Shown: positions 48,560 to 61,242 of the stretch, one piece after another
Position numbering within the stretch: the first letter of the stretch is position 1
How the letters are laid out: each line of letters opens with the position of its first letter
Assembly (NCBI GenBank): GCA_021234155.1
Contig: JAJEKV010000006.1
Span: 20,312,449-20,376,448, forward strand
Direction of reading: 5' to 3'
Length of the DNA stretch: 64,000 bases
DNA from: Isoetes taiwanensis
Lineage: Eukaryota; Streptophyta; Lycopodiopsida; Isoetales; Isoetaceae
The notes under the pieces: model-generated
What the model saw: the letters and a program-made list of their open reading frames with translations, nothing else
What the model was told of the DNA's origin: nothing
The model's database searches: none
Program-made: the position numbers and the translations under genes

Positions 48560-49322
48560 ATGGCCATGGCCATGGCGTCTTCTTGCTGCTGTGCGGCCTT
48601 TGCAACTCTCTCCCTTTCTAAAACACAACATTCTGGTTTCGGATTAAGCACCAGATTGTCTGCATCCTCGCAGAGTTCCATTTTTGGCACCACAATCGCT
48701 TCTCCAGGAATGGTATTCAAAATGCAGCATTTTGTTTTGGATTTGCTATCTGAGTCTCTTTGAAATGTACTTTTGTTTTGATTTCGCCGTCTGAGTCTTT
48801 GAGAATGCAGTGGATTTGATTATGGTAAATCTCACCGCAAAATGCATCAACTTTGAGGGACGGTCATGGCGGAGTAGAAAAAGAAGAGATTGAGGTCAAG
48901 AAGAGAAAAGTTTCACAGCCAAAAAGAGCTCTTAAAGCTAAAGAGTAGCGTGTGTTCACTACAGAGCAAGAAAATCAGAGATGAACACCCGCATGAAAAG
49001 GTAAGTTTCAATTTTTACATTAATATGATTTTGTGTAAGAATACCTAATTTTACTTGTAATTTCCATTTTCAAAGGTTTTTCTTGCGCTTCTAGGTAAAC
49101 TGAAAAAACGCCTGAGGCAAAGCCTGATGATCTCAAACCTGTAGAAGTCTTAATTGGGAAGCTTTTATTCAATTATTGACAAGTCTTCGTAAAGCGGTTC
49201 ATACAATACACAAGAACAAGGGTGCCTATAGGAAGTCCTGTCTTGGGCGTGCCAAGAAAGAACTTGAAATACAGCTTGGCTGTGGTATACTCCCTGAACC
49301 AGCAGTAGCACAACAGACTTGA
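48560..49322 (+). pseudogene. Plastid ribosomal protein S20 (bS20c) nuclear gene, broken
   Basis: bS20 binds 16S rRNA in the small subunit; plants encode the plastid form in the nucleus. The first segment, MAMAMASSCCCAAFATLSLS, begins a Ser-rich chloroplast transit peptide. Around 48900-49005, pieces of the bS20 N-terminus appear (KRALKAK, then RARKSEMNTRMK ending at a GTAAGT donor). The last exon, after a CTTCTAG acceptor at about 49095, reads TPEAKPDDLKPVEVLIG, then EAF in a shifted frame, KAVHTIHKNKGAYRKSC and RAKKELEIQLG to a stop at 49320-49322. This matches the conserved IGEA...HKN.GARRKSRLA.KK end of bS20. A 1-nt loss at IGEA, a shift before RARKS and a missing block between the MKK and TPEAK segments break the frame. 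Introns remain, so it is not a processed copy. Confidence 0.82.
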
Positions 49323-50625
49323 TTGACGAAAGAGTAACTTGTTCTGTACATCTCAGTTTGGCAAACAAATAGAGTGCCACTTTTCTTGGCATTTTCATCT
49401 GTTAGTTCTTGCAGATCATGTGTTGTAATATAAATGTTCACTTTTGAAGGAACATGAAATGCTGTAAATCGTGAAAGGGCAATATAAATGTTCACTTTGA
49501 AGGAAATTACGAAATGCTGTAATTGCATGGATAAAAACACATTGTATGTCACATCTAAAGAATCTATGTTATTTTAAAACACTAACGGTGCTCAGCGTGC
49601 TGTTGGGCATAAGTTGAAGTCTATAAATGTTTGTACGTAATAGAAAAGTGCACACATCCAATTTTTGTATTCTAACAAAAGGGTCACTTAAAAAGAAACT
49701 TTCATGTTATAGATAGTGTTGTAATGTAATGTAACATTATTATCACGCCCACTTTGGACCTTTGAAAGGCCATGGGAGCCGCAAACACACAATATTCAAG
49801 GGGCTTTTGGGACCTTGAGCGCTATGGAGCGGCAACACACAATATTCAAGGGCCAAGATTAAAGAATCCGTGTGCTTTCTACAATTTTAAAATAAGGACT
49901 ACAAAGTTAAAGGGTCCTTATCAAGTAATGTTAGAAAATCATTAGCCTGTGATATTTAACCTATTTCTAAATCTCCTTCTATAATCGCCAGAACACATGG
50001 GCTTCATCTTCGATCAACTCTGCTCACACACACCAAGCAAGACTCTCTCTTTTTGGAACATCAGACCATCCGGGCCAAGCCTACATGCACCCTATGAGCT
50101 TGTCCGTGATTTTACATGGACCGCTTCAAGAACTCTAATTTGTGCTGTGCACGCTTGTCCGAATAGACCAACAACGTTTATTTCAAATGTATGTGATCAA
50201 GTGATCCCTTTGTTGCCCATAATTTTTCCACAACACGCTGCCTCTATTAGATCTCGCCCCAAGCTCAAGATCCTACTAATTCTGGCACTTATCTTCCCCA
50301 ACGCTGCTCACCGATTTTAGCAAATTTTTGATACCATCCTCGAGGGAAGTAGATTGCGGTTACGCCTATTCTGGATAGTGCCCATCCGGCCGGCCGCGAA
50401 TCCTCGCTGGATAAAGGTTAGGCTCGACAGAGAGCCTGGCCTAAAGGAAGCACGCCCGCCTCGCTAGTATAATTGCAAATGGAATCGCTTAACCCCACCT
50501 CACGGGAGAAATACTTTCAACACTATTTCAATCACACTGTTGATGTACGTAGATGCACTACTTCATATGTGCGGGGGATCCATAAAGGATAACCCGCTTG
50601 CACTAATGTTTCTAATAAGATTTCT
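49323..50625. other. Intergenic DNA, no gene recognised
   Basis: AT-rich. A short imperfect duplication lies at 49780-49855 (GCAACACACAATATTCAAGG-type unit, two copies). The plus-strand frame 49997-50320 shows no motif. Confidence 0.5.
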
Positions 50626-50960
50626 TTAGCCCCTAATCATTGAGGAGAAGCTATGACATCTAGTTAACATACCGTATAAAGTCGCCGCTAGTCCTCACTG
50701 CTTTCCTGACACATTCTTTCCGTGAATATTTAGAAGAAAACCTAATCCCAAATATTTGTAACAATCCACTATTTCAGCTATACCGGTCACAGCCCCGTGA
50801 GTCGTCCCAAAGATCATCACTTCGGCTAAATTGATTCTTCATGTGTCTAAGATCACGTAAAAGTCGCTAGATTATCAAGGTGAGACTGCAAACTCCTCTC
50901 GCTGTTTATCTGCTAACAAGCCACATCATTACTGTGTGATAAGAGTAATTGAACTTGTGA
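50626..50960 (-). pseudogene. LINE RT fragment (post-YADD segment)
   Basis: On the minus strand, DDV/LLADKQ-like residues in broken frames (about 50925) are followed by INLAEVMIFGTTHGAVTG and EIVDCYKYLGLGF (about 50840-50740). This matches the segment MSVNLSKFKVMIFGTRE...YKYLGIDIA just after motif C of the LINE at 24105-25450. It is a short, decayed remnant of the same LINE type. Confidence 0.7.
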
Positions 50961-52559
50961 TAAGAACTTACATTACCGACCACTTTATGGAGTTCTCAAG
51001 AACCATCTCGCATTGCCTTGTATCAATGTTAAGCAGTGCAAACAATACACTCTCCTAGAAACTTACATCCTCATGACCCAAGCTCTAAGCAAAAGAACAA
51101 TGCATCAGTCTCAAAATCAGATCCCCATAACTCAACTTTCAGCAACTCACGCTGTGCACTACTACCTTGTTGGTGCTGGTGCAAATATTATATTGCATTA
51201 TAGAAGAAGTAATCAGGCAAATGTTGGGAACATGTAAAATGATAATTGCGGGATTCACCTTTGGAAACACGCCGCTCAATTTTTCCACATTGATTTTGAA
51301 TGCATAGTAGCATATATCTCATAGATTCTTTATATTGCACTATCCTTACGTCTTCATGGATCATTGATCCAAGCATAATTCCATAAATATGCTAAATGAA
51401 GGGTCATGGAATTTGCACATCAAACCTGACGAGTGGAAGTTTGCGATCGTGATGGCTCTATTATTATATCGCGACATACATACATGGTATACTTCAATCT
51501 ATACGCCGAGGAAATGCACAAAACAACATTGCATTCAGCATGCAAAAAGAGATGAGAACAAAGAAGACCTAAGAATGATAACAAGAACTTAGTGTACTAC
51601 AATTTCAAGACAGAAAAGCAATCGCAATCTCACAGAAATACATCCTTGAACAATTTGAATGGAAAAGAAGAATCAGAATTTGTTCCCAAATTGGTCAAGA
51701 AGAATCAGAACAAAGGAGGCAGCCCTGACTTATCTTGTAGGACTCATGTCTATCCCGAGCTCCCACCGCCAAAGAAGAATCCTCAGAAACCATGGTAGCC
51801 GCCATAGCCGGAAATTCCAGTAGCTATAGCCGGAGAAATATAGCCGAAAACCTATAGCTATAGCTGGGAGTAACCATGGAGGCACCATAGCTGGGAAACC
51901 GAGTAGCCACAATTCTAGAGCTGTGATCCCTATTTTATCACGCCTAAGCTATCACCAAGCAAATCTCCAAGCATGACCAAGCAAATCTCCAAGCGATGGC
52001 CCCATCCTCAGAGTGACTATTTGCACCACCTCGACTGCACATCTCCCACCCCCATCTCAGAGACGGCTCACCGCCATCTCCCTGTAGGATAACCTACTAT
52101 GCTCTCTGGACGGCGGCCGCCACAAATCTGTAAATTATGCAATGTCCAAAAATTTAACAAAACCCTAACCCCTATTTTCCGCTAAACATTAACACAAACC
52201 ATAGTAAGAGATAATTTGCCAACCTTATGCATTGATACATTTGAAACCTTGGCCTTCACAATCTAAAAATAAAAAGGGGCATTTTGAAAGTGGGATTTCT
52301 CCCTTCCCGTAACAAAAACTAACAAAACATTATGAATTGGTCGCAACAAACCATGATTCCTATTTGTAACCCCTCATTTACATGTCACCACACGTCCAAG
52401 GCTGAATAGTATCCCCGCTTATGTACGTGATCAAGGACTACATGGCGCATCCCACCGATCATAATATTTGAATTCCAAAAATCTCATACATATGTGTAAA
52501 TTAGGGATAAGTATTACAGAACTTTTGTACATTCGCAGAAACTTTTATGATTGCTATAC
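50961..52559. other. Intergenic DNA with a short AGCTATAG repeat patch
   Basis: No gene seen. At 51790-51905 the words TAGCCGGA, TAGCTATAG and ACCATGG recur several times in loosely palindromic order. The remaining frames have no motifs. Confidence 0.45.
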
Positions 52560-53690
52560 AAAACCGATACCGCAATATGGCATCCCTTGGTGTGAACTTG
52601 AACCAATTTTTGAATACAAGCAACCCTCAAGTCCTTTGTCCATCTGCTCACATCGTGGTATTCTAAAACAATATGTTGAAATTGTTGACTCTTCGATAGT
52701 AGTTTGAGATTGTTACATTAGTGGCATCTTGAACCAGTTAGAGATGAGACCAAGTTTGGCTTCAAAAGAAAATAAGTATCCCAGCCTCGAATGTCAAATT
52801 GTGGTTGTGCCACTGGGCATGAAAATGACATTTTAAAATAGTTATGAAGTTTCTACATTATTTTTAGTATGTAAACTATTGAGTCATTTGAATATGCAAA
52901 TACAATGTCAAGAATGGCTTCAAACAATGTATGGAAAGTGAGCTGCTGCAGACTTAGCATTTGTTGGTTAACATAATCTTTTTCTCAACAACATCAATCA
53001 TGAATAGATTCAAATTCAGAATTGGGCTTAACTAAAATTAAGCACGTAATGCGATCATTCTTCCTGTGGTTCGGCTCCAAATTAACAAAATAACAAACAT
53101 ATGTCTCTTATTTGATGTACTTAGAACGACATTAACAGATTATAACTACATGTAACTAACGACCGCAATGTATCCCCGGATATGAACTCTTGAAACATGC
53201 TAAAATTGTACCCTTCGTATAGCGCTTTAGATGGTTACATCGTCACCTTGGACCACGTAGATGAGACCAAGGTTGGCTCTTCCAAAAGTAGTAACATCAA
53301 TGCCAAATTGGTTGTTATACACCAGCTACCCGACATGCTAGTGTGATATTTTAAAATAGTTATGCTGCTTCCTACATTCCTTCGTGACACGCAAAACTAT
53401 TATGTCATTTAAATATGCAGAAGACAAAGCCATGGATGTCAAGAATGGCTTCAAATTAGTAATGTATTTCAAGGTATTTGAAGCAGCCTTTGTTGGTTAT
53501 GTAATCTTTCCTTTCATTGAATAAGGAATCACGAATTGATTTGAAATTGAGAATTGTAAACTTGAATTAATGCATACAATGTGACTACTCTATGTGTCTC
53601 CTGCCCAATTAGCAAAGATCCCAACATGTAGTCCTTATTTGATAGCATGGAAATATTACACTAACAAATATAACCAATCCCGTGACTCCG
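52560..53690. repeat. Diverged tandem repeat, about 520-530 bp period
   Basis: Two adjacent units share, in order, ATGAGACCAAG (52744 and 53271), TTTTAAAATAGTTATG (52831 and 53349), TGTCAAGAATGGCTTCAAA (52906 and 53437), a TTTGTTGGTTA word and a final CTTATTTGAT...ATTAACA block. Offsets are 518-531. No coding in either unit. Confidence 0.8.
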
Positions 53691-53699
53691 ACATGTAAA

Positions 53700-53985
53700 A
53701 GCCGCCCGCAAGTGTAAGTGACATCGACAGCATGCATAAAACAAAATATTCGTGACGGATGTACTTAGAAATCTATATTAACAGATTATAATCAATCCTA
53801 AAAATAAAGATAATAAGGCGCTAATTGAAAATCCGAGGGGCTATCAGCAGATCACGATTGCTCAACTTGAGTTATCAAGACAAAAGATAAAGATGTGCAC
53901 CCGCACAAAACCCTTTGGCAAGTGCAAGGATATCGATGGCATGCACAAATGTAATTACTACCTCAAAAAATAAAGATAATGAGGT
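53700..53985. repeat. Second diverged tandem repeat, about 180-bp period
   Basis: Two units with matching starts (CCCGCAAGTG...GACATCGACAGCATGCA and CCCGCACAAA...ATATCGATGGCATGCA) and matching ends (AAAATAAAGATAATAAGG and AAAATAAAGATAATGAGG). It lies next to the 525-bp repeat and shares its GTACTTAGAA...ATTAACAGATTATAA word. Confidence 0.65.
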
Positions 53986-54380
53986 AAGTTTCTCGCAAAA
54001 CTGCTGTCATTATAGGCCGGATCCGGCCCGCTTTATGTTTCCTCGCTGCCGACAAAGATACAGAGTTGCAAGCTTCTTCAAGAATAAAGCCGCTCGAACG
54101 TCGGCGTTTCTTCCTCGTTGCTGCAAAGATACGTAGTTGCATTGCAAGCTCTTCAAGAATAAAGCCGCTTTCAAGTCCAATGGCTCCAGTTTTTCTTGTC
54201 TGATGGTCTGCTAGAAGGAACCAAGGCATAAACCCTATGTGCTAATATCAAATTTCTCAGATGCGAAGTGGAGGAACATTGGCCGCTAGATTAGGTTAGG
54301 TTTTGCTTCATGACATACTATAAAACTTTTATATAATAAAGATGTCAAGCATCTAAAGAATCTATGTGTTATTTTAACAC
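53986..54380. other. Short GC-richer patch, no gene assigned
   Basis: Contains two copies of a phrase around AAGCTTCTTCAAGAATAAAGCCGC and GCTCTTCAAGAATAAAGCCGC-like wording (54070-54165), a local duplication of about 75 bases. The frames over it show no domain. Confidence 0.5.
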
Positions 54381-54827
54381 ACAACCAACACACAACTATC
54401 ATTAACATTATTAACACAAACCGTATTTAACACATTTAAATTAAAACTTCTTAAACTCCTTGATTTGGGTGTGGCCCGCCACTGGGTTACTCCTCAAATT
54501 TAGCTGCCAGATGGGCATATTTGCCCTTTATTCCAAGATCCGGACTGCATATAGCGTATCCTCATGGTGGGGTATGCATGTACAAATTTTTGTATACCGA
54601 TATTAAGGGTTTTGCAAAATACTATAAGGTTTGAGGGAATGTACTTTCTAATGGTGTTAATTATACACGAGAGTTGAAAATATATTTTTGGGGCTCGGCC
54701 GCCTCTACGAACCCCTCGTGTGAATATGCACCCAAATCAAAGGGGTTTAAGGGGATTTTAATTCTAAATGTGTTAAATGCAATGGTTTTCAGTTAATAAT
54801 GTTAATGATAGTTGTGTGTTGGTTGTT
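54381..54827. mobile_element. Foldback/MITE-like element with about 100-bp inverted arms
   Basis: The left arm (54381-about 54480) begins ACAACCAACACACAACTATC and the right arm (about 54728-54827) is its imperfect reverse complement. The first 34 bases match perfectly, and matching continues with a few gaps to TTGATTTGGGTG. The centre (about 250 bp) has no coding. Size and long inverted arms fit a non-autonomous DNA transposon. Target duplication could not be settled: both flanks are TTTTAA-like. Confidence 0.8.
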
Positions 54828-55239
54828 ATATTAAAAATTCTGGCCTTCGGCCCTAACTAAAGCAAACATAGGTAAACTTTTTATGGGCCTAAATATTAAT
54901 TACTAAAAAGCACAATAACACGAAGACGAACAAATGGCTTCATGGCAAATGGATTCAATGGATGATTGCATGGATGCATTCTTATATACATGGTATCTTA
55001 AGTGTTTCTATTTTACTCAAAATACTAATAAGCCAAATCACATACCAAGTTATAGTGGAGTATTTTAAATATGCCAAATAGTTAAAGAAGTACTTGTTTC
55101 TTATGGTTTCAAAACATGATGACTGTGATCCGGCCTCAATCTTCGGCCCCGCATTTCTCCTAAAGCACTATGTAAAGCATGGAAGATGTCACTACGTCGA
55201 CATACCTTAAATGATTGTATTCCACAATCCAACATCCCG
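54828..55239. other. Intergenic DNA, no gene recognised
   Basis: AT-rich, no reading frame with recognisable motifs, and no repeat beyond simple A/T runs. Confidence 0.5.
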
Positions 55240-55690
55240 CATTGGCAATGTCTCAAAAGACTTCATGTGCCTCTTCCAAGCAAACTAATGCTTTTGCATA
55301 CATGTCCATAAGAGTATTTGCTACCGTCAGATCAAACTGAAACCCTTTCTGATAATTTGCTCATGAATATGCCCTTGCTCTATCCATGGCCCCTGCTGTC
55401 GCCTACAAAAACAAAGTACTTTGAAACATGGATCCCATCACAAACTCATATGAATGGCCCGCCTAATGGCCCTAATGCCGGGTAACGTGCTTTTAAGATG
55501 CTTGAAAACGAACTTAGACTCATCCTTCAAGATTATCAATCAAAATATGCTAAGGGCAAATATGTTCTCACCTCTTTGGGCAAGTCCTACAATTATGGTA
55601 TTCCCATGATACCCATCCCGATTTGGCAACCTTCAAAACTTTGCATGCCTCCTCCAAGCTCTACATTTATCATACATATCTAATGTGAAA
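55240..55690 (-). pseudogene. PPR-repeat protein gene remnant
   Basis: Pentatricopeptide-repeat proteins bind organellar RNA, and plants have hundreds. On the minus strand, DMYDKCRAW with LPNRDGYHGNTIIVGLAQRG (about 55685-55560) and, further on, IHEQIIRKGFQFDLTVANTL then MDMYAK and EEAHEVF (about 55395-55255) follow the classic PLS pattern: MYAKCG.LE.A..VF...RD..SWN.MI.G.AQ.G, then G..IH..I...GF..D..V.N.L.DMYAK. At least two frameshifts and stops interrupt it. The plus-strand frames here are shadows. Weak related wording continues to about 56100. Confidence 0.7.
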
Positions 55691-57329
55691 GGTTTAACAG
55701 TGTAGGAATGGAATGGAAACCGTGAGTTTTGCTATACATGAGTGATGCACTGCCCCTTTCCAAAGATGTGAACATCAGCACATGCTCTTAGAATGCTCAT
55801 AAATGTAACTACATCGTGTTCTATTCTCACCATTCATCTTCTCATAACAATTCAGAGCAAATGATTCTATTATGCACTTCGTCTCTCCATGGCAAAGATA
55901 TGACGTCAAGAGCATGCTTTTTAGGCGTAAACATAACATGCCGGGCTCACCATCCGATTGTTTCCATCTCCGCAATAAAGTTCAATCAAGCAATTTCAAC
56001 ATTCCTAAGGTCCACATCGCCAAAACAATGGCGCAGACCTGCCCTCAATACTCACATGCTCCAAATAAAGAATAGGAGCACATCCAAGAAGCCAAGAGAG
56101 ATGATGGCATACTTACGTTTTCCCTATAACTCTCTCTATGAAAATAATATTATAATTAGCAAAGCCTCGCTCAACAAAGTTGCAGAAAAGGTACAGCTGC
56201 TTTTACTTGAATCTCTATAACCACATATAGAGACGAGTAAGTCTCAGATACTCGTAAACTCGTAGAGCTTCTCATTTGGCATGTCAAAAATAATTGCCGA
56301 TTATATCACGTTCCAATTCCATCAAGAATATAGCATTAGATATGAGTCGAGAGGTTGATGCTGAGCCATTCTGAAAGCAACAAAACTGGCTTCACTTCTT
56401 TTAAGAAGGGTTAACCAGGTTTGGGCGGTGCAAAACTGGATTGAATGAAGAGCCTGAAATCAAACATTACTCATCATAGATGGGCATGAACTAAATGTGG
56501 CATATACATTTTTGCTTACATTAGATGTCTACTTGGGTTACGTGGACTTTAATGGTGAACTTAAAAGCTCCTAAATATGAAGTTGAATTACGTAAACATT
56601 TTGCTTGGAAACAGCATACATCGCTAATGAAAGTTTAAGTTAGCTTACGATATATAATCACCACAAGATAACCGCCTCAGAATCGTCCAAAGAGGCCACC
56701 GGCCAGGGAAAGAAAATTTGGTTCCTGCTTCATTATGAGGTTACGAGATCCCACCTTCTAACAATGGATCTCAACCCAATTTTTTTTCCAGCAATGCATT
56801 TAAAAAAGGAATAATCTAAAGTCCAATATTATTCACCGCCATACCTATTGCCAAATTGATGAATGGCCATTTTCGCCTGGATGGATACTCTAATGTTCGG
56901 CGTCGAGTCTGCTCTAGTCAAAGGATGATGAAGGAGATATCAAGTTCCTCAACATATAACCCTAAAATGGGTTAATCGAAAGCCTCCTGCATGCCGGAAA
57001 GCGTAACTGGCTAACAATAAAAAAATACAATATAATAAAGTGAAATATATGATATATAGGTCTAAACCATTGGATATGGGCATCAAAAAGTAATTCAAAC
57101 GTGATGTGCACTCTAGATATACTAATTAGCATGTCCTATCAAATACATTCAAGGAAATCATATAAAAACCTTAGGAAAATAAAGACAAAACACAAAAAGA
57201 AATTCCTCAAGAGGAATGCTAGATATCGTATGTGGTCATGCATTTAAAACAAACATTTGGTAGGAGATGGAAATAACTATATAGTATCATTGTTATGTTA
57301 AGGATCATATCAAGACATACCAAGAACGG
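55691..57329. other. Intergenic DNA, possible further PPR remnant to 56.1 kb
   Basis: 55775-56100 on the minus strand carries a protein-like run (SFALNCYEKMNGENRTRC) that might extend the PPR remnant, without clear repeat spacing. 56100-57329 is AT-rich with no motif seen. Confidence 0.4.
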
Positions 57330-57560
57330 TAGCCAAGGCCGCTAATATCTTGACTTGTGTTTTATGGTGGCACTTGGAATCTCCATATATCTACAACTTT
57401 TGAGAACATCATAGGTTGATGTTTGCAAGATGTTTGGAAGAATGGACATGATTTGCTTATGTAAATATTTTTTGTTGTCAAAATTTTCTAATGAGAATGA
57501 ACATGATTTGCGTATGTAAATATTTTTGTTGAAGTCAAAATTTTCTAATGACAAAGGTAG
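57330..57560. repeat. Third copy of the 206-bp repeat family
   Basis: Matches the 7.0-7.3 kb units: GCCGCTAATATCTTG..., ATATCTACAACTT, GAAGAATGGACATGATTTGC, AAATTTTCTAATGA. It holds its own internal duplication of the last 60 bases (about 57430-57490 and 57495-57552). A dispersed repeat, probably transposon-derived. Confidence 0.65.
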
Positions 57561-57607
57561 GGATGTGTATTAATTTGGGTTTCAAGTAATAGTTGTAAAT
57601 AGAATAG

Positions 57608-58480
57608 TTTTTAGCCCACGAGGACCAACCCTGGCCTTATGGGACCCAAACAACAAAGAGAGCGCAAGCCGACATCGGCTGTGATTAAAAACCCTCGCCT
57701 CCGGCGGTTTTCGCGAGGGAAAAACCTTAGCAGAATAAGCATGCCGCACGTACAAATTGCATAGGACAGCCTAACATCAGACACAAACTTAGTCCATGCA
57801 TCCATAACCTCCTCGAGGTATGACCCCAACAATCCCATCACCGATGCCGTGAATAATAACCTATGCAACTACCGCTGCACTAGCAATCAACATATCAAGC
57901 CTTTGATATGGGCAATGTCATGATCCTGGAGGCATGACATCTATCCTCAATCGCTACTGTGGCAACACTGCAGTTTTGCTCGGTGGGTTCCCGAGTCACT
58001 GCTTCTACGCGGAGGCGATGTGCACCCGCAAGGAATGGAAGCTATAAGTCCGCGCTTCTTCATAAGGCAAACAGTGCATGGCATCGTGTGGGCTCTTGTG
58101 AGCCTAGGATTGACTTGCCGCTGGATAAGGCAGCCAGCCTTAACGCAAGGGCCGAGCCTCCTCGTGATCCCGTGAGCTTCATGGCGAAGCGGCATCTAGG
58201 CATGTACTAAGTGCCTCAGCGATCTTCTTCATTCCGACCCCACGATCTCGCTTGCCCCACACCCCAGAGAACCATCGAAATGTTGGGTTCCCTTCCAAGA
58301 CAGGATTTCGTGCGCTGGGGACCTGACCGGCCAAAGCAAGGTGGGTGTTGCAGAATAGCCATAGCGACCACCTTTTGGAAGTAAACGATATGGCGCTCCA
58401 ATGCCTGAAGGGGTAGAAAGTATGTCTCCTCGGAGTAGGATCCGGGTACTTTAACCTGTAAAATGAGTAAATACTATCGT
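57608..58480 (-). mobile_element. LINE C-terminal and 3' end fragment
   Basis: Read leftwards: an unidentified protein-like stretch (58480-58200), KKRGLIASIPCG and then HRLRVEAVTREPTEQNCS in a shifted frame (about 58060-57960), matching the C-terminal block of the LINEs at 25.8 and 42.7 kb. LGSYLEEVMDAWTKF follows (about 57815), paralleled near 25.52 kb. The 3' UTR has GGTTTTTCCCTCGCG, GGGTCCCATAAGGCC and CTCGTGGGCTAAAAA, ending at 57608. No microsatellite tail follows, only TATTCTATTT. Several frame breaks. Confidence 0.7.
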
Positions 58481-61120
58481 GTTTAGGTGCATATATGCTG
58501 ACTGGCACCTGGAGCATTTTGTCATAGTATTTTTATCAAGCACACGTATTGTGTCACTGTACCTGCACAAAGGTAGTTTTCTAGAGACGCTAATAATAAT
58601 AATCTATAAGTTTAGTATGCCTCTTTTACGTTGGAAATACAAGCATGAATGATCATCTATACATGCAAGGCTACACATATGCTAGGGTCAGCCCATCTGA
58701 TAAAAGAGACAAACAATTGAAGGTTAGTCCATCCTCCACCTACCTCTCTCAAAGCACATGCGTGTAAACAACCTTCTCTTGGGTAGACTTTAGCAAATAG
58801 GAAGTCATCAATTAGTTGGATAAAGTGCTCCACCTCGACAACCTCCTCGGTGCAAAATAGTTCTTTGACTTTTGCAATTACACAAAAAATAATTTGGTCC
58901 AATTATTTCAATAAATAAATGTGGTTTTATTTGATCTGCGGGTTCACCTCAATATGGCCACATTGAACATAGAATAAACATAGCACATTAAATATACTAA
59001 ACCTTAGACTTCATTAAGAGCTCAAATGACCTCTTGCATCAAAAAATCTATGTGAAAATAGCAGTTTTGGATCTCAAACCTTAGAAAAAATTTGAACAAA
59101 AAATCACACCTTAGAAAACCCTAGGTCACTTTCATAGTGTTAACAAAACCTTAGAAAACCTTAGATCACTTTCGATTTAATCTGAACCAAAGGTAACAGG
59201 CCACCACCGCTATTTAAACAAGGTGTCACAAGACAAGGGTTGCCTCCTGGCGTGAAAGTGTGTTTTCATGGTTTCTAAATCGCTATTTCGTGGTTTCCAG
59301 TTTTTGTGTGAATATAGTGGTAAGTCATTTTCTTAACCAAGAGTTTTGTTTGTTGTGTACAAGCCAATTTATAGAATCAGGAAGAAATATAATACGCCTA
59401 ACTAATTTACATAAATAATATTGTGCAAACGAATAACTCTATGATTTATGGGTTCAAATTCTTGTACATTATTTCTGGTATTGGTATCGTAATATTTATA
59501 GCTTATACATGATAGATCAAAAAAATTTTGGGAATGTAGATTTTGTGTTCTGGCTAAATATGTTAGGTATATGATTCTACCACTAATGTGAATTTTTGGT
59601 GTTATTTTTCTTCGTGACTTGTCATATACCCTATATTGAGAGCGTACACATACCATATCTTTTGAGCATTGTATGCAAGAGGAGCATTCTCCAAGTGTAA
59701 TCAAGATGGGGAATTAGAGTAAGCAGCCGATGGAAGATATTTAGATGCATCTTTATTTTTGTGGTGTTTATAGGATTTAAAATTTTCTTATTTTTAATTC
59801 TTTCTCAAAGATAAGACATCTCGATCATAATTTAGGGTTTCAGACTAATAAATGGTAACACACATTGCTTTCAACATATGCATGTGCATGACATAAAGGT
59901 AAGGTTATCATATGCTATTTTCCCATCATGTAGCTCATGCTCTATGGAGTAGGTGATAATTGTTCGACACATCAATCTGATGTATCACAATGGACCTGAA
60001 GGAATTGTAGTTGCGAGTTGATCCATTCAAACAAAGCGTAGACGGCCGTATAGTGGCGCCATAAAATCACATCTAATGTATTAGCAAACCAAATCTAATC
60101 GTTGGTTACTGTAAATTGTCTTCGCAGCTGCCAAGTGCTACAAGTGTTACCAATTTATTGTATATATTGGCTTGAGTTGCAATGCAAATGGGGTTCCAAG
60201 TTCTAGCGTCTGCTGTAGCTGGAGTTGAGTTACAGACGTAATGATGAAATTTAATATTCTGTGACGACTTGTAAGAGAAATGGCCCGAGGAGGAAAGAGC
60301 TAAACGAAAGGGATGCAAGTGCCGCAATTTGACAAAAATTCCAGGAAGAAAGGATCGAGATGATCTCAATATTGTTCGCGATTGGCATCTTAGATGGAAT
60401 GCGTGAGTATGAAGCTTTGTATTTGGTTCATTTCCTCATCGATCCGCATCGTTATAGTGATTCCACTTACTACGACAAAACCTAGAGGTCTCGTGTTGTG
60501 TTGGTGGCACAAGATTGTCTTGTAGTTCCGTAAACATTACAAAGGAATATCTTTAAGGATTTGAGCAGGTTCAATGTAAGACTCAATCTAAGGGTGTTTA
60601 TCTCTCATCAACAAGAGAGGATTGTGACGATTAAGGGGTCAGCTTGAAAGGGAGGCATTGTATTCCCTGCCTTTCCTGCCTCCTAGCATTTTGCCATGAT
60701 CTTGTTGTTTTTAGCACTTAAACCTCGCTGAATGCTTAGGAGAACCAAGGAAAATTAAAGAAGTTCTAGTGATAAAATACCTTTACAATGGCCTCGGATT
60801 TAATTTATGAAATGTAAGCATTCTATAGACATACGCAAACACTTTGTGAGTTATTTGCATTGGAGTAATCGAATAAGCATGAACTTGGACATCGAAAGGG
60901 GCGGTAACGCCCTCCCATTCTCCACTCATATTACAGGTTGAAAAGCATTACTAGGGCGTATAGAAACGACTTATATCTCAAGCCTCATCATCCAAAGAGA
61001 TGGTCGCTCAAGGAAAGTTTTATTTTAAGACACATGCAAAAATGTTTTGATGGTAGACAACTTTTGCTTTGCGGGTGTGTTAAATGTTTTGCATTGTTCA
61101 ATTCGCCTTTATGTCACTTA

Positions 61121-61242
61121 GTACATTGGCAGGTGCCTCTCAGAAGTGCAACGATTTTGTCAAAAGCGTAAACATCCATGACCTTGAAACAAAGTGGGTT
61201 ACCCTCAATGTATTCCTCAAGGTCAGGTGTTTCTTGAAGAAA
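61121..61242 (-). other. Exon-like segment, unidentified
   Basis: After a TTTTTGCAG acceptor the frame reads FLQETPDLEEYIEGNPLCF then KVMDVYAFDKIVALLRG to a TGA, with a possible GTGACA donor just before it. Composition and codon pattern look genuinely coding. I do not recognise the family, and neighbouring exons were not found with confidence. Confidence 0.35.
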
